The notes below the pieces were generated by a model. It was not told the DNA's origin and searched no databases. It saw only the letters and a list, made by a program, of their open reading frames with translations. From PFJX01 sp031426815 (GTDB lineage Bacteria > Pseudomonadota > Gammaproteobacteria > Burkholderiales > Thiobacillaceae): a stretch of DNA of 64,000 bases. The translations under genes were made by a program, and so were the position numbers. Positions 26,701 through 34,087 of the stretch are shown one piece after another; position 1 is the first letter of the stretch; each line of letters begins with the position of its first letter. The stretch lies in contig JASJPG010000034.1 of NCBI GenBank assembly GCA_031426815.1, positions 1 to 64,000 on the forward strand. The letters run 5' to 3'.

Positions 26701-29555
26701 GCCTCTGGGGCTATGCCATTTCCGGCGACCTGCCTATCGTGCTGCTGCGTGTCGGCGACCTGGCCAACATCGAACTGGTGCGCCAGTTGATCCAGGCGCA
26801 TGCCTATTGGCGGCTGAAGGGGCTGGTGGTCGATCTGGTGATCTGGAACGAGGATCGCGCCGGGTATCGCCAGGCCTTGCAGGATCAGATTCTCGGCCTG
26901 GTCGCGGTGGGCCTGGAAAGCCAGATAATCGACCGGCCGGGCGGCATCTTCATCCGTTCGGCGGAGCAGATTTCCGAGGAAGACCGCACCTTGTTCCAGA
27001 CCGTCGCCCGCGTCATTCTGAGCGACAACCGGGGCACGCTGGCGGAACAACTCGACCGCCCCTTGCCACCGGTGGTGCGCGTGCCGCGCTTGCCGGGGTT
27101 GTCACAAAAGCCGCCCCGGCCCGAACCGGCCGCCGCTTTCAACCTGCCGCAACGCGAGCTGATCCTGGCCAACGGCATCGGCGGCTTCACGCCGGATGGA
27201 CGCGAGTACGTCATCACCACCACGCCGGATCAACTCACCCCGGCGCCGTGGGTCAACGTGCTGGCCAATGCGCAATTCGGCAGCGTCATTTCGGAAAGTG
27301 GCCAGGCCTATACCTGGGGCGAGAACGCGCACGAATTCCGCCTCACGCCATGGGACAACGACCCGGTGAGCGATGCCGGCGGCGAAGCGTTCTATCTGCG
27401 TGACGAGGACACCGGCCAGTTCTGGTCGCCGACACCGCTGCCCCGGCGTGGCGCGACGCCTTACGTCAGCCGGCATGGCTTCGGCTACAGCGTGTTCGAA
27501 CATACCGAAAGCGGCATCCATTCCGAGTTGTGGATCTATGTCGCCACCGATGCGCCGGTGAAGTTCGCCGTGCTCAAGCTGCACAATCAGTCCGGCCGCG
27601 CGCGGCGTCTGTCTGCCACCGGCTATGTGGAATGGGTGTTGGGCGACCTGCGGCCGAAGACCGCGATGTACATCGCCACCGAAGTCGATGCCTCCAGCGG
27701 CGCGATCTACGCCCGCAATGCCTACAACACCGAATTCCCCGACCGCGTCGCCTTCTTCGATGTGGACGACCCGCAGCGCACCTTCACCTGCGACCGCGCT
27801 GAATTCATCGGCCGCAATGGCAACCTGGAAAACCCGGCGGCGCTGGGCCGCACGCACCTTTCCGGCAAGCTGGGCAGCGGGCTGGACCCGTGCTGCGCGC
27901 TGCAGGTCGGCGTCAATCTGGGCGACGGGCAAGCGCGCGAGATCGTGTTCCGTCTGGGCGTGGGTGGCGTGCCAGGCGCGGATGATGCCAATCGTCTGGT
28001 GCATCGCTTCCGCGGCAACGACGCCGCCCGGCGCGCGCTGGAAGCGGTCTGGACGTTCTGGAACCACAGCCTGGGCGCGGTGCAGGTGGAAACGCCGGAT
28101 GAATCGCTCAACGTGCTGGCCAACGGCTGGCTGCTGTATCAGACCCTGGCCTGCCGCATGTGGGCGCGCAGCGGCTATTACCAGTCTGGCGGCGCCTTCG
28201 GCTTCCGCGACCAGTTGCAGGATGCGATGGCGTTGGTGCACGCAGAACCGCACTTGTTGCGCGCGCAACTGTTGTTGAGCGCCAGCCGTCAATTCATCGA
28301 AGGCGATGTGCAGCACTGGTGGCATCCGCCCGGCGGGCGCGGCGTACGCACCCATTGTTCCGACGATTACCTGTGGCTGGCGCTGGCCACCAGCCGCTAT
28401 GTGCTGTGCAGCGGCGATACCGGCGTGCTGGAAGAAACCGTGCCGTTCCTGGATGGCCGCCCGCTCAACCCCGACGACGAGTCCTACTACGACCTGCCCG
28501 GTTCAGCCTCGGGCACGGAAAGCCTGTATCAGCACTGCGTGCGCGCCATCCGTTATGGCATACGCTTCGGCGAACACGGCCTGCCGCTGATCGGCTCCGG
28601 CGACTGGAACGACGGCATGAATCGGGTCGGCGTGCACGGCAAGGGCGAGAGCGTCTGGCTGGGCTTCTTCCTGGCGGAAGTGCTGCGTCAATTCGGCACG
28701 TTGGCGCGTCAACACGACGACCCCGATTTCGCCGAATTCTGCGCAACGGAAGGCCATCGCCTGCGCGAAAACATCGAACAGCACGCCTGGGACGGCAACT
28801 GGTATCGCCGCGCCTGGTTCGACGACGGCACCCCGCTGGGTTCGGCGGGCAACAGCGAATGCCAGATCGACTCGATCTCGCAAAGCTGGTCGGTGCTGTC
28901 CGGCGTCACGGATGCCGATCGTTCCCGCCACGCCATGCAGGCGCTGGACGCACGCCTGGTACGGCGCGAATCTGGCCTGGTCCAGTTGCTCGACCCACCG
29001 TTCGACCGGACCGACCTCGATCCCGGCTACATCAAGGGCTACGTGCCCGGTGTGCGCGAAAACGGCGGCCAGTACACCCACGCCGCGATCTGGGCGGCAA
29101 TGGCCTTCGCTGCACTTGGCGACAGTCGCCGCGCCTGGGAAATCACCACCCTGATCAACCCCGCCAACCACGCCAAATCAACCGACGCCATCGCGGTTTA
29201 CAAAGTCGAACCCTACGTCATGGCCGCCGACGTCTACGCCGTGTCGCCCCACACCGGCCGCGGTGGCTGGACCTGGTACACCGGCTCCGCCGGCTGGATG
29301 TACCGGTTGATCATCGAATCGCTGCTGGGGCTGCGCCTGGAAGTCGACAAGTTGCATATCGCGCCCTGTCTGCCGTCGCACTGGCCGGGATTCAAGCTGC
29401 ATTACCGCTATCGCGAGACGGTCTATCACATCGCCGTCGTGCAAGACGGCGTGGCGGGACTCAGCGTCGATGGGGTTGATCTGGACGCACTGGCCATTCC
29501 CTTGCTGGATGACCATCGGGACCACAACGTCGAGGTGAGGGTGAAAGCCCGGTGA
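20757..29555 (+). CDS. cgs: cyclic beta-1,2-glucan synthase
   Basis: A single frame of 2932 residues from TTG 20757 with GGAAAGG upstream; the size fits Cgs/NdvB (about 2800-2870). The N-terminal glycosyltransferase (GT84) has helices near 435-485 and 830-880, a DTDTQ metal site near residue 647 and RYRWIRGDWQ near 795. A glycoamylase-like domain follows (about 1280-1510, with GWGVSESGYN). The C-terminal half has two GH94 phosphorylase-like modules that set ring size, with the SGDWNDGMN acid motif near 2615. The enzyme builds cyclic glucans in the inner membrane for the periplasm, used in osmotic adaptation and host interaction. No exporter (ndvA) gene is near. Residues 1195-1212 are an inserted palindromic repeat. 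Confidence 0.93.
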   Translation: MTTGKTLTGYWRQLLKLLRFRSGMPGISSTEEAPLRAELFSADQMAQHGAWLAAAHRIAADRQPDQLLARLESNEEVLIDTCRQLTLVVAAKHRITPAAEWLLDNLYLIEEQIRTARRHLPKGYSRELPSLADGVSSGLPRVYDIALETIAHGDGRVDPDSLSRFVATYQTVTPLRLGELWAIPIMLRLALIENLRRVAVRISVGRRERDLAITWAETLAQIARQDPKNLILVIADMAHSKPPMSPPFVSELARHLQGQGLALSLPLTWIEQQLADEGLNIEQLVRAGNQQQAADQVSISNSIGSLRLLGTLDWREFVEAMSLVDSTLRNDPAEAYAGMDFASRDGYRHVVEAIARRCVNTSGLAEARVADKAIELARASAATLGSRERRAHVGYYLIDRGRRELEQACGAHLPLTARLRRGASRTPLLWYLGSITLLTLLFSTGLVARAWLNGVGVWLLLLTALLALLATGQLATALVNWLATLLASPRPLPRMDFSTGIPPQYRTLVAVPTMLSSPQNVEHLVEALEVRFLANRNANLHFALLTDFRDAALETLPQDASLLALAAERIAALNTQYAAGRNDVFFLLHRPRRWNPYDRIWMGYERKRGKLADLNTLLRTGRSDAFSLLIGDIAVLAGVKYVITLDTDTQLPREAAQQFIGAMAHPLNQAVYDPALGRVCTGYGILQPRVSASLPVANQSRYARMNSGEPGIDPYTRAVSDVYQDAFQEGSFIGKGIYDVAAFEQALSGRFPENRILSHDLLEGCHARAGLLSDVQLYEEYPARYGADVDRRYRWIRGDWQLVAWLLPWAPGANGRWQRNPLTLLSRWKLLDNLRRSLVPAALTLLLLLGWTLFASPLFWTLAVLGILLIPPGLSSLLDVLLKPDDMRPGQHFAATAHSAVQRLLQTGFALVTLPHEAAYNLDAALRTLGRLLFTQQRLLEWKASGEQDPSRRDDPLSVLHGMASAPALAIATASWLVAMNPAALPLAGPILLLWLLSPAIVWWLSLPLPRRLARLSAEQMRYLGRIARKTWAYFETFVGPDDHWLPPDNYQEYRAATLAHRTSPTNMGLALLANLSAHDFGYIPAGQLLERTANSLASMAGLERHRGHFYNWYDTQTLRPLHPAYVSTVDSGNLAGHLLTLRPGLLALLDQPILSPRGMDGVRDTLGILIAAAGEPMPATVMQFQMALESAQHVGHTAEGAGKNPPAVPPYEITLVAARHLFDRLTRYAAAIIDEFAADFANDPASQADWWAGALSRQCQAMREELIFLAPWSGLPEAPVGLGGFDDINLMPTLRELAGLKQAWSDRLASRLDASTSSAQTQWLNTLAKDLEQASAHAQTRIAAIEQLALQAGEMANMEYGFLYDKAARQMCIGYSVEERRRDSGFYDLLASEARLAVFVAIAQGQLPQESWFALGRLLTRAGGEPILLSWSGSMFEYLMPQLVMPTYDHTLLDQTARAAVARQIEYGQQLGLPWGVSESGYNVVDLQLNYQYRAFGVPGLGLKRGLGEDRVVAPYASAMALMVAPEAACLNLQRLSAAGAEGAFGFHEAIDYTPLRQRRGEKHTLVRSYMVHHQGMSLLALAFLLLDRPMQKRFAADPLLQSTLLLLQERIPRASLLYAQTAELTGIDTGVSSPEMPIRVLRNLDTPTPEVQLLSNGRYHVMLTHVGGGYSRWNDLAVTRWREDSVRDAWGTFTYLHDVASGATWSTAHQPTQRRAAHYEAIFSEGRAEFRRHDRNDDFDLETHTDIVVSPEDDIELRRVRITNRGEEPRTIEITSYAEVVLATPAADALHPAFSNLFVQSEIVESRQAILCTRRPRSREEHTPWLFHLMSVHDAQVDELSYETDRARFIGRGRNAAAPLAMETAGALSGNQGSVLDPVVAIRCRITLQPEQSASIDLVYGIGDSREMALNLVEKYQDRRLADRVFELAWTHAQVLLRQINADEADAQLYGRLANSILYAHAGLRADGSVLMKNRRGQSGLWGYAISGDLPIVLLRVGDLANIELVRQLIQAHAYWRLKGLVVDLVIWNEDRAGYRQALQDQILGLVAVGLESQIIDRPGGIFIRSAEQISEEDRTLFQTVARVILSDNRGTLAEQLDRPLPPVVRVPRLPGLSQKPPRPEPAAAFNLPQRELILANGIGGFTPDGREYVITTTPDQLTPAPWVNVLANAQFGSVISESGQAYTWGENAHEFRLTPWDNDPVSDAGGEAFYLRDEDTGQFWSPTPLPRRGATPYVSRHGFGYSVFEHTESGIHSELWIYVATDAPVKFAVLKLHNQSGRARRLSATGYVEWVLGDLRPKTAMYIATEVDASSGAIYARNAYNTEFPDRVAFFDVDDPQRTFTCDRAEFIGRNGNLENPAALGRTHLSGKLGSGLDPCCALQVGVNLGDGQAREIVFRLGVGGVPGADDANRLVHRFRGNDAARRALEAVWTFWNHSLGAVQVETPDESLNVLANGWLLYQTLACRMWARSGYYQSGGAFGFRDQLQDAMALVHAEPHLLRAQLLLSASRQFIEGDVQHWWHPPGGRGVRTHCSDDYLWLALATSRYVLCSGDTGVLEETVPFLDGRPLNPDDESYYDLPGSASGTESLYQHCVRAIRYGIRFGEHGLPLIGSGDWNDGMNRVGVHGKGESVWLGFFLAEVLRQFGTLARQHDDPDFAEFCATEGHRLRENIEQHAWDGNWYRRAWFDDGTPLGSAGNSECQIDSISQSWSVLSGVTDADRSRHAMQALDARLVRRESGLVQLLDPPFDRTDLDPGYIKGYVPGVRENGGQYTHAAIWAAMAFAALGDSRRAWEITTLINPANHAKSTDAIAVYKVEPYVMAADVYAVSPHTGRGGWTWYTGSAGWMYRLIIESLLGLRLEVDKLHIAPCLPSHWPGFKLHYRYRETVYHIAVVQDGVAGLSVDGVDLDALAIPLLDDHRDHNVEVRVKAR
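24339..24392. repeat. GTAGGGCGG palindromic repeat inside the cyclic glucan synthase gene
   Basis: A 54-bp element from GTAGGGCATACGG to TTCCGCCCTAC. Read on the minus strand, its first 50 bases match the copy next to the transposase gene (30714-30763) at 47 positions by my count. It begins and ends on codon boundaries and adds 18 residues (VGHTAEGAGKNPPAVPPY) without breaking the frame. Confidence 0.9.
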
Positions 29556-29563
29556 GGCAGTGA

Positions 29564-29674
29564 GTAGAGCGGAAAAGCGGCTTTATCGCGCCTTCCGCCG
29601 CATGCAGCTGGTGAGCGGTGCGTGAGATCAACCGTGTTTCATACGGCGGAAGGCGCTACGCTTTTCCGCCCTAC
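29564..29674. repeat. GTAGAGCGG palindromic repeat
   Basis: GTAGAGCGGAAAAGCGGC on the left, GCTTTTCCGCCCTAC on the right, inner CGCCTTCCGCCGCATG and ATACGGCGGAAGGCG arms. It lies right after the cyclic glucan synthase gene and is of the long, paired type. Confidence 0.85.
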
Positions 29675-29706
29675 GCGGGCTTCGGAATGTTAAGCGTATT
29701 AGACAT

Positions 29707-30036
29707 CTAGGCATCTACATCAAACCAAACATCTTCGTAGTCAGGCGCAAGAAGAACACGCCAACCTGGGGCGAGTGCCAAGTAAGGAAGGAATTGGGGG
29801 CAGTATTCTGAAAGGTGCGCGACATGAAGAGGCTGATAAAAGTCAGGGGCATTCGAATACTCACCGCCGTAGATATACCAGCCACATGTACCGTTTTCCT
29901 GCCTGTGACGCGAAGCATTGAGCGGCAACAAATCCAAGGTGGCGAGGGCAATGCCCAGTTTTAGATTGGGCTCAGCAGGCACGACCTCCGAGTTGAAGCG
30001 TGCGCAAAGAGCAATTTGTTCAGCGGTCGCAGTCAT
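29707..30036 (-). CDS. Imm33-like (DUF2185-type) small protein, probable immunity-type orphan
   Basis: A 109-residue protein. GWYIYGGEYSNAPDFYQPLH followed by LPYLALAPGWRVLLAPDYED and VWFD resembles the Imm33 immunity domain, which protects cells from polymorphic toxins. I judge this from pattern memory, so it is not certain. No toxin gene is adjacent. Its DNA is visibly richer in A and T than its neighbours, a sign of transfer. It sits between palindromic repeats, next to the broken RAYT gene. Confidence 0.55.
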   Translation of the reverse strand: MTATAEQIALCARFNSEVVPAEPNLKLGIALATLDLLPLNASRHRQENGTCGWYIYGGEYSNAPDFYQPLHVAHLSEYCPQFLPYLALAPGWRVLLAPDYEDVWFDVDA

Positions 30037-30106
30037 TGTTAGGCATATCGTGCTTGGTGATGGGCCGCCGGAGCGGCGAAGCCGCAGAGGGAACCGAGAA
30101 GCCCGC

Positions 30107-30139
30107 GTAGGGTGGAAAAACGCAGCGCGCCTTCCGCCG
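30107..30139 (+). repeat. GTAGGGTGG half repeat downstream of the RAYT gene
   Basis: GTAGGGTGGAAAAACGCAGC then GCGCCTTCCGCCGC. A single palindrome of the family, in the opposite orientation to the copy on the other side of the transposase gene. Confidence 0.8.
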
Positions 30140-30155
30140 CATGAGCACCATCAAT

Positions 30156-30692
30156 TCAACCACCCCGTTCCCCCGCAGCCAATTCAGCAACATCCTGCCC
30201 AGCCCAATCCTTTGCATACACACCCCGCACAACCCAACGGTGAAACGAGGAATACGGCCAATCCGCGACGCAATCCACCAAACCATGTTTCATCGGGTTG
30301 ATGTGAACGAAATCGACATGCGCCGCGTAGTCTTGCTCGTCGCGGATCGTGTGTTCCCAGAATCGTCATTGCCAGATGCCGCGTTCACCCTTGGCGGCGC
30401 GGACTGGCGATAGGCGTTCGGTCTTTGGTTGGATCTTGGCAAAGGCGATTTTGATGGCTTTCCAGCGTGCCGAGTAGTCGGTGTCATCGGGCGGCAAGGT
30501 CCAGATGGCATGCATGTGGTCGGGTAATACAACCCAGGCATCGATGTGAAAGGGACGCGCGGCGCGCACTTTCCTGACGGCATCGCGGAGCGCATTGACC
30601 CGATCGACCAGCAGGGTGTTTCTGCGTTCGAGCAGGTTCACCGAGAAGAAGAAGGTTCCACCTGGAACTCGGTTGCGGTGGTAGTCGGGCAT
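30156..30692 (-). pseudogene. REP-associated tyrosine transposase (RAYT), interrupted by one TGA
   Basis: From ATG 30692 (MPDYHRNRVPGGTFFFSVNL) to TGA at 30156, 178 codons with an in-frame TGA at 30366-30368. The first part (108 residues) has the Y1-transposase core and the HUH-like DHMHAIW motif. The second part, in the same frame, reads RFWEHTIRDEQDYAAHVDF and HINPMKHGLV, which carries the expected catalytic Tyr. The family usually reads GIWQRRFWEH here, so the TGA replaces an Arg codon, as from one C-to-T change of CGA. It is thus a full-length RAYT inactivated by a point mutation unless the stop is read through. The gene is flanked by inverted copies of the GTAGGGCGG repeat, the normal RAYT arrangement. 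Confidence 0.88.
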
Positions 30693-30713
30693 GGGACGAT
30701 TGTGCCGGGGTGT

Positions 30714-30763
30714 GGCATGCGGCGGAAGGCGCCGGCAAGAAACCGCCGGCTTTTCCGCCCTAC
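30714..30763 (-). repeat. GTAGGGCGG palindromic repeat upstream of the RAYT gene
   Basis: On the minus strand it begins GTAGGGCGGAAAAGCCGGCG and ends GCCTTCCGCCGCATGC. It is the closest relative of the copy inside the cyclic glucan synthase gene. Confidence 0.85.
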
Positions 30764-30884
30764 GCGGGCTGCGGACGCTGTGGCGCGGCAAGGTTTTTCA
30801 ATCCCGCTACTGGACGACTATCGGGAACATACGGTGGAAATCAGCATGCCGGCGGCATGAACGCGCCGAGCTCTGGTGATCGGC

Positions 30885-30914
30885 TTCCATCGCACCGCCA
30901 TGCTGGGTTAGAAT
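30885..30914 (+). promoter_or_regulatory. probable rpsB promoter
   Basis: A TAGAAT -10 box at 30909-30914 with a weak TTCCAT -35 at 30885-30890, spacing 18. It lies about 130 bp before rpsB, which leaves room for the leader hairpin. Confidence 0.4.
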
Positions 30915-30981
30915 GCGCGCCGCTTTGCGCCTGACATGGAGTCGGGCCGGCGAAATCCACACATCCGCACCAGTTAAGGTG

Positions 30982-31001
30982 CCCCGCACGGACTCGCGGG
31001 G
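30982..31001 (+). promoter_or_regulatory. hairpin in the rpsB leader
   Basis: CCCCGC, an 8-base loop, GCGGGG, in the untranslated leader 43 bp before rpsB. S2 is known to control its own leader RNA in other bacteria; whether this hairpin does so here is inference. Confidence 0.35.
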
Positions 31002-31043
31002 TTCTCGACGGATGGAGGCTTAACCTTAACCAAGGAGTTATTC

Positions 31044-31793
31044 ATGTCCGTAACCATGCGTCAGATGCTCGAAGCCGGTGTTCATTTCGGCCACCAAACC
31101 CGTTACTGGAACCCGAAGATGGCCCCGTTCATCTTTGGTCACCGCAACAAGATCCACATCATCAATCTGGAAAAGACCCTGCCGTTGTTCAACGAGGCCG
31201 CCACGTTCGCGCGTCGCCTGTCGTCCAACAAGGGTTCCGTGCTGTTCGTCGGCACCAAGCGCCAGGCGCGCGAGATCATGGCCGAAGAAGCCGCTCGTTG
31301 CGGCATGCCCTGGATCTCCCACCGCTGGCTGGGCGGCATGCTGACCAACTTCAAGACGGTCAAGCAGTCGGTCAAGCGGATGAAGGACATCGAGGCGCAA
31401 CTGGCCGAGCCGGGCGCCCTCTCCAAGAAAGAAACCCTGCGCGTCCAGCGCGAGTTCGACAAACTGTCGCAGAGCCTGGGCGGTATCAAGGAAATGGACC
31501 GTCTGCCGGATGCGCTGTTCGTGGTTGACGTCGGCTACCAGAAGATCGCCATTACCGAAGCCAACAAGCTGGGCATTCCGGTCATCGGCATCGTCGACTC
31601 CAACAATTCCCCGCTCGGCGTCGATTACATCATCCCCGGCAACGACGACTCCAACCGCGCCATCCGTTTGTACGCACGCGGCCTTGCCGATGCCGTGCTG
31701 GAAGGCAGAAACATGGTCATCGAAGAGATGGTTGCCGCCGGTCAGGACGAATACGTCGAGGTTGATGAAGCCAGTCAAGCCAACGCTGGCTGA
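31044..31793 (+). CDS. rpsB: 30S ribosomal protein S2
   Basis: A 249-residue protein that opens MSVTMRQMLEAGVHFGHQTR and contains NPKMAPFIFGHRNKIHIINL and WLGGMLTNFKT, all highly conserved in S2. It binds the 30S head/body junction and is needed for S1 to join. AAGGAG precedes the ATG. It starts the rpsB-tsf-pyrH-frr-uppS cluster. A hairpin terminator in the 110-bp gap after it should lower expression of tsf and the genes behind it relative to rpsB. Confidence 0.98.
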   Translation: MSVTMRQMLEAGVHFGHQTRYWNPKMAPFIFGHRNKIHIINLEKTLPLFNEAATFARRLSSNKGSVLFVGTKRQAREIMAEEAARCGMPWISHRWLGGMLTNFKTVKQSVKRMKDIEAQLAEPGALSKKETLRVQREFDKLSQSLGGIKEMDRLPDALFVVDVGYQKIAITEANKLGIPVIGIVDSNNSPLGVDYIIPGNDDSNRAIRLYARGLADAVLEGRNMVIEEMVAAGQDEYVEVDEASQANAG

Positions 31794-31851
31794 TGCTGGC
31801 GCTTTGAGCTTCGACCGGGCGGCGTGTTAGCCCGTTTGACAAGATTCACGA

Positions 31852-31876
31852 CGCCCCGCACCCCGGGGCGTTTTTT
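31852..31876 (+). terminator. rho-independent terminator/attenuator between rpsB and tsf
   Basis: CGCCCCG, loop, CGGGGCG, then six T. A textbook intrinsic terminator. As tsf and the following genes have no other obvious promoter close by, it is probably partial, as known for rpsB-tsf in other bacteria. Confidence 0.85.
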
Positions 31877-31903
31877 CGATAAAGAACTGTTCAGGAGATA
31901 GAC

Positions 31904-32776
31904 ATGGCGGAAATCACCGCATCGATGGTTAAAGAACTGCGCGAGCGCACCGACGCTCCCATGATGGACTGCAAAAAAGCACTGACCGAAGCCGTTGGCG
32001 ATATGCAGAAGGCCGAAGAAATCCTGCGCGTCCGCTTCGGCAACAAGGCCGCCAAGAGCGCCGGTCGCGTCGCCGCCGAAGGCGTCGTTGCGATCAACAT
32101 CAGTGCCGACGGCAAGACCGCCGCGATGCTGGAAGTGAACTGCGAAACCGACTTCGTCGCCAAGAACGACGATTTTCTGGCGCTTGCCAAGGCGCTGGCC
32201 CAGATGGTCATCGAGCAGAACCCGGCCGACGTCGCCGCCCTCTCCGCCTTGTCCTATGGCGGCAAGAGCGTCGAAGCAGCGCGCACCGAACTGGTCGGCA
32301 AGATGGGCGAGAACATGTCGATTCGCCGCTTCGTCCGCCTCGACGGCCAGGGCAAGTTCTCCAGCTACATCCACGGCAGCAAGATCGGCGTGCTGGTCGA
32401 CGTCAGCGGCGACGAAGCGATCGGGCGTGACATCGCCATGCACATCGCCGCATCCAAGCCGAAGTCGCTGGATGCCTCCGGCGTTTCGCAAGAACTGATC
32501 GACACCGAGCGCCGCGTCGCCATCGAGAAAGCCAAGGAAGCCGGCAAGCCGGAAGCCATGCTGGAAAAGATCGCCGACGGCACCGTGCAGAAGTTCCTGA
32601 AGGAAGTGACCTTGCTGTCCCAGCCTTTCGTCAAAGACGACAAGCAGACCGTCGAGCAAGTGCTGAAGGCCAAGGCTTCGCAGTGCCATGGCTTCACCAT
32701 GTTCGTGGTCGGCGAAGGCATCGAGAAGAAAGTCACCGACTTCGCGGCTGAAGTCGCTGCTGCCTCCAAGGTCTAA
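31904..32776 (+). CDS. tsf: elongation factor Ts
   Basis: A 290-residue protein, the usual length. It begins MAEITASMVKELRERTDAPM, with MDCKKALTEAVGD (the conserved N-terminal domain signature) and LEVNCETDFVAKND, the core contact with EF-Tu. EF-Ts exchanges GDP for GTP on EF-Tu in the cytoplasm. AGGAGA lies before the start. It is followed by pyrH after 6 bp. Confidence 0.98.
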   Translation: MAEITASMVKELRERTDAPMMDCKKALTEAVGDMQKAEEILRVRFGNKAAKSAGRVAAEGVVAINISADGKTAAMLEVNCETDFVAKNDDFLALAKALAQMVIEQNPADVAALSALSYGGKSVEAARTELVGKMGENMSIRRFVRLDGQGKFSSYIHGSKIGVLVDVSGDEAIGRDIAMHIAASKPKSLDASGVSQELIDTERRVAIEKAKEAGKPEAMLEKIADGTVQKFLKEVTLLSQPFVKDDKQTVEQVLKAKASQCHGFTMFVVGEGIEKKVTDFAAEVAAASKV

Positions 32777-32782
32777 AGTTCA

Positions 32783-33493
32783 ATGTCCACCTGCAAACGC
32801 ATTTTATTGAAGCTTTCCGGCGAAGCCCTGATGGGGCCGGATGCGTTTGGCTATCACGCCGAGACGATGTCCGGCATGGTCGCCCAGATCAAGGAAGTCG
32901 CCGATCTGGGGGTACAGGTGGCCATCGTGGTCGGTGGCGGCAATCTGTTTCGCGGCGCCACCGGGGCGCTCTCCGGCATGGATCGCGCCACCGCCGACAG
33001 CATGGGCATGCTGGCCACCGTGATGAATGCGCTGGCTCTGAAGGATGGCCTGATGGCCGTCGGTGTCGAAGCCCGCGTGCAAACCGCCGTCACCATTGCC
33101 CATGTCGGAGAACCGTTCGAGCGGGACAGCGCGGTGCGTCACCTGGAAGCCGGTCGCGTCGTGATTTTCGGCGGCGGCACCGGCAACCCGTTCTTCACGA
33201 CCGACACGGCCTCGGCGCTGCGCGGTGCGGAAATCGGTGCCGATCTGATGCTGAAGGCCACCAAGGTGGATGGCGTCTACACCGCCGATCCGAAGAAAGA
33301 TCCGACTGCGACCCGCTACGAACAACTCAGTTTCGACGAAGCGATCGCGAAAAATCTGGCGGTTCTGGACACTGCGGCTTTCGCGCTCTGCCGCGAGCAG
33401 AAGTTGCCGCTCTGCGTGTTCAGCATTTTCAAGCCGGGCGCGTTGAAGCGTGTAGTCCTGGGCGAGCCGGAAGGCACCCGGGTCGAAATTTAA
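32783..33493 (+). CDS. pyrH: UMP kinase
   Basis: A 236-residue protein. KRILLKLSGEALMG at the N-terminus and VVGGGNLFRG are the amino acid kinase-fold phosphate loops, and GTGNPFFTTDTASALRG is the UMP-binding part. It phosphorylates UMP to UDP with ATP and is the bacterial hexameric type, regulated by GTP and UTP in relatives. It lies 6 bp after tsf and 12 bp before frr, in the conserved order. Confidence 0.98.
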   Translation: MSTCKRILLKLSGEALMGPDAFGYHAETMSGMVAQIKEVADLGVQVAIVVGGGNLFRGATGALSGMDRATADSMGMLATVMNALALKDGLMAVGVEARVQTAVTIAHVGEPFERDSAVRHLEAGRVVIFGGGTGNPFFTTDTASALRGAEIGADLMLKATKVDGVYTADPKKDPTATRYEQLSFDEAIAKNLAVLDTAAFALCREQKLPLCVFSIFKPGALKRVVLGEPEGTRVEI

Positions 33494-33505
33494 GGGGATT
33501 TAGCC

Positions 33506-34063
33506 ATGATTGCCGACATCAAGAAATCTGCCGAAGAGAAGATGAAAAAGTCCGTCGAGTCGCTCAAGACGGACTTTGGCAAAGTCCGTACCGGACGTGC
33601 CACGACGGGCATCCTGGAACACGTCAAAGTCGATTACTACGGCACGCCGACGCTGATCACCCAGGTGGCCAATCTGACCGTGATCGACGCGCATACCATC
33701 GGCGTGCAGACCTGGGAAAAGAACATGCTGGGCAAGGTCGAAAAAGCCATACGCGATGCCGATCTGGGCCTCAACCCGGCCAACATGGGAGAGATGGTGC
33801 GTGTGCCGATGCCGCCATTGACCGAGGAACGCCGGCGGGAACTGGTCAAGCTGGTGCGTGGTGAAGCGGAAAACGGCAAGGTTGCCGTGCGCAACATCCG
33901 CCGCGACGCCATCGCCCATCTGAAGGAACTGCTGAAAAACAAGGAAATCAGCGAGGACGACGAGCGGCGCGCCGCCGATGAGATCCAGAAGCTCACCGAC
34001 AAATACATTGCCGAGCAGGAAAAACATCTGGCCGACAAGGAAAAGGATCTGATGGCGGTCTGA
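33506..34063 (+). CDS. frr: ribosome recycling factor
   Basis: A 185-residue protein that matches RRF in full: KMKKSVESLKTDFGKVRTGR, DYYGTPTLITQVANLTVIDA, and PMPPLTEERRRELVKLVR. With EF-G it splits the ribosome after termination. GGGGAT precedes the start. It lies 24 bp before uppS. Confidence 0.98.
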   Translation: MIADIKKSAEEKMKKSVESLKTDFGKVRTGRATTGILEHVKVDYYGTPTLITQVANLTVIDAHTIGVQTWEKNMLGKVEKAIRDADLGLNPANMGEMVRVPMPPLTEERRRELVKLVRGEAENGKVAVRNIRRDAIAHLKELLKNKEISEDDERRAADEIQKLTDKYIAEQEKHLADKEKDLMAV

Positions 34064-34087
34064 GTTTTCAGGCATAGACTACCCATC

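Noticed and set aside
21114..28355. Several long minus-strand frames of 350-480 codons
   Set aside because: All lie opposite the cyclic glucan synthase gene and have shadow composition.
30020..30286. Minus-strand frame of 88 codons after the RAYT gene
   Set aside because: It overlaps the second half of the RAYT reading frame in another phase; the RAYT frame carries conserved residues.
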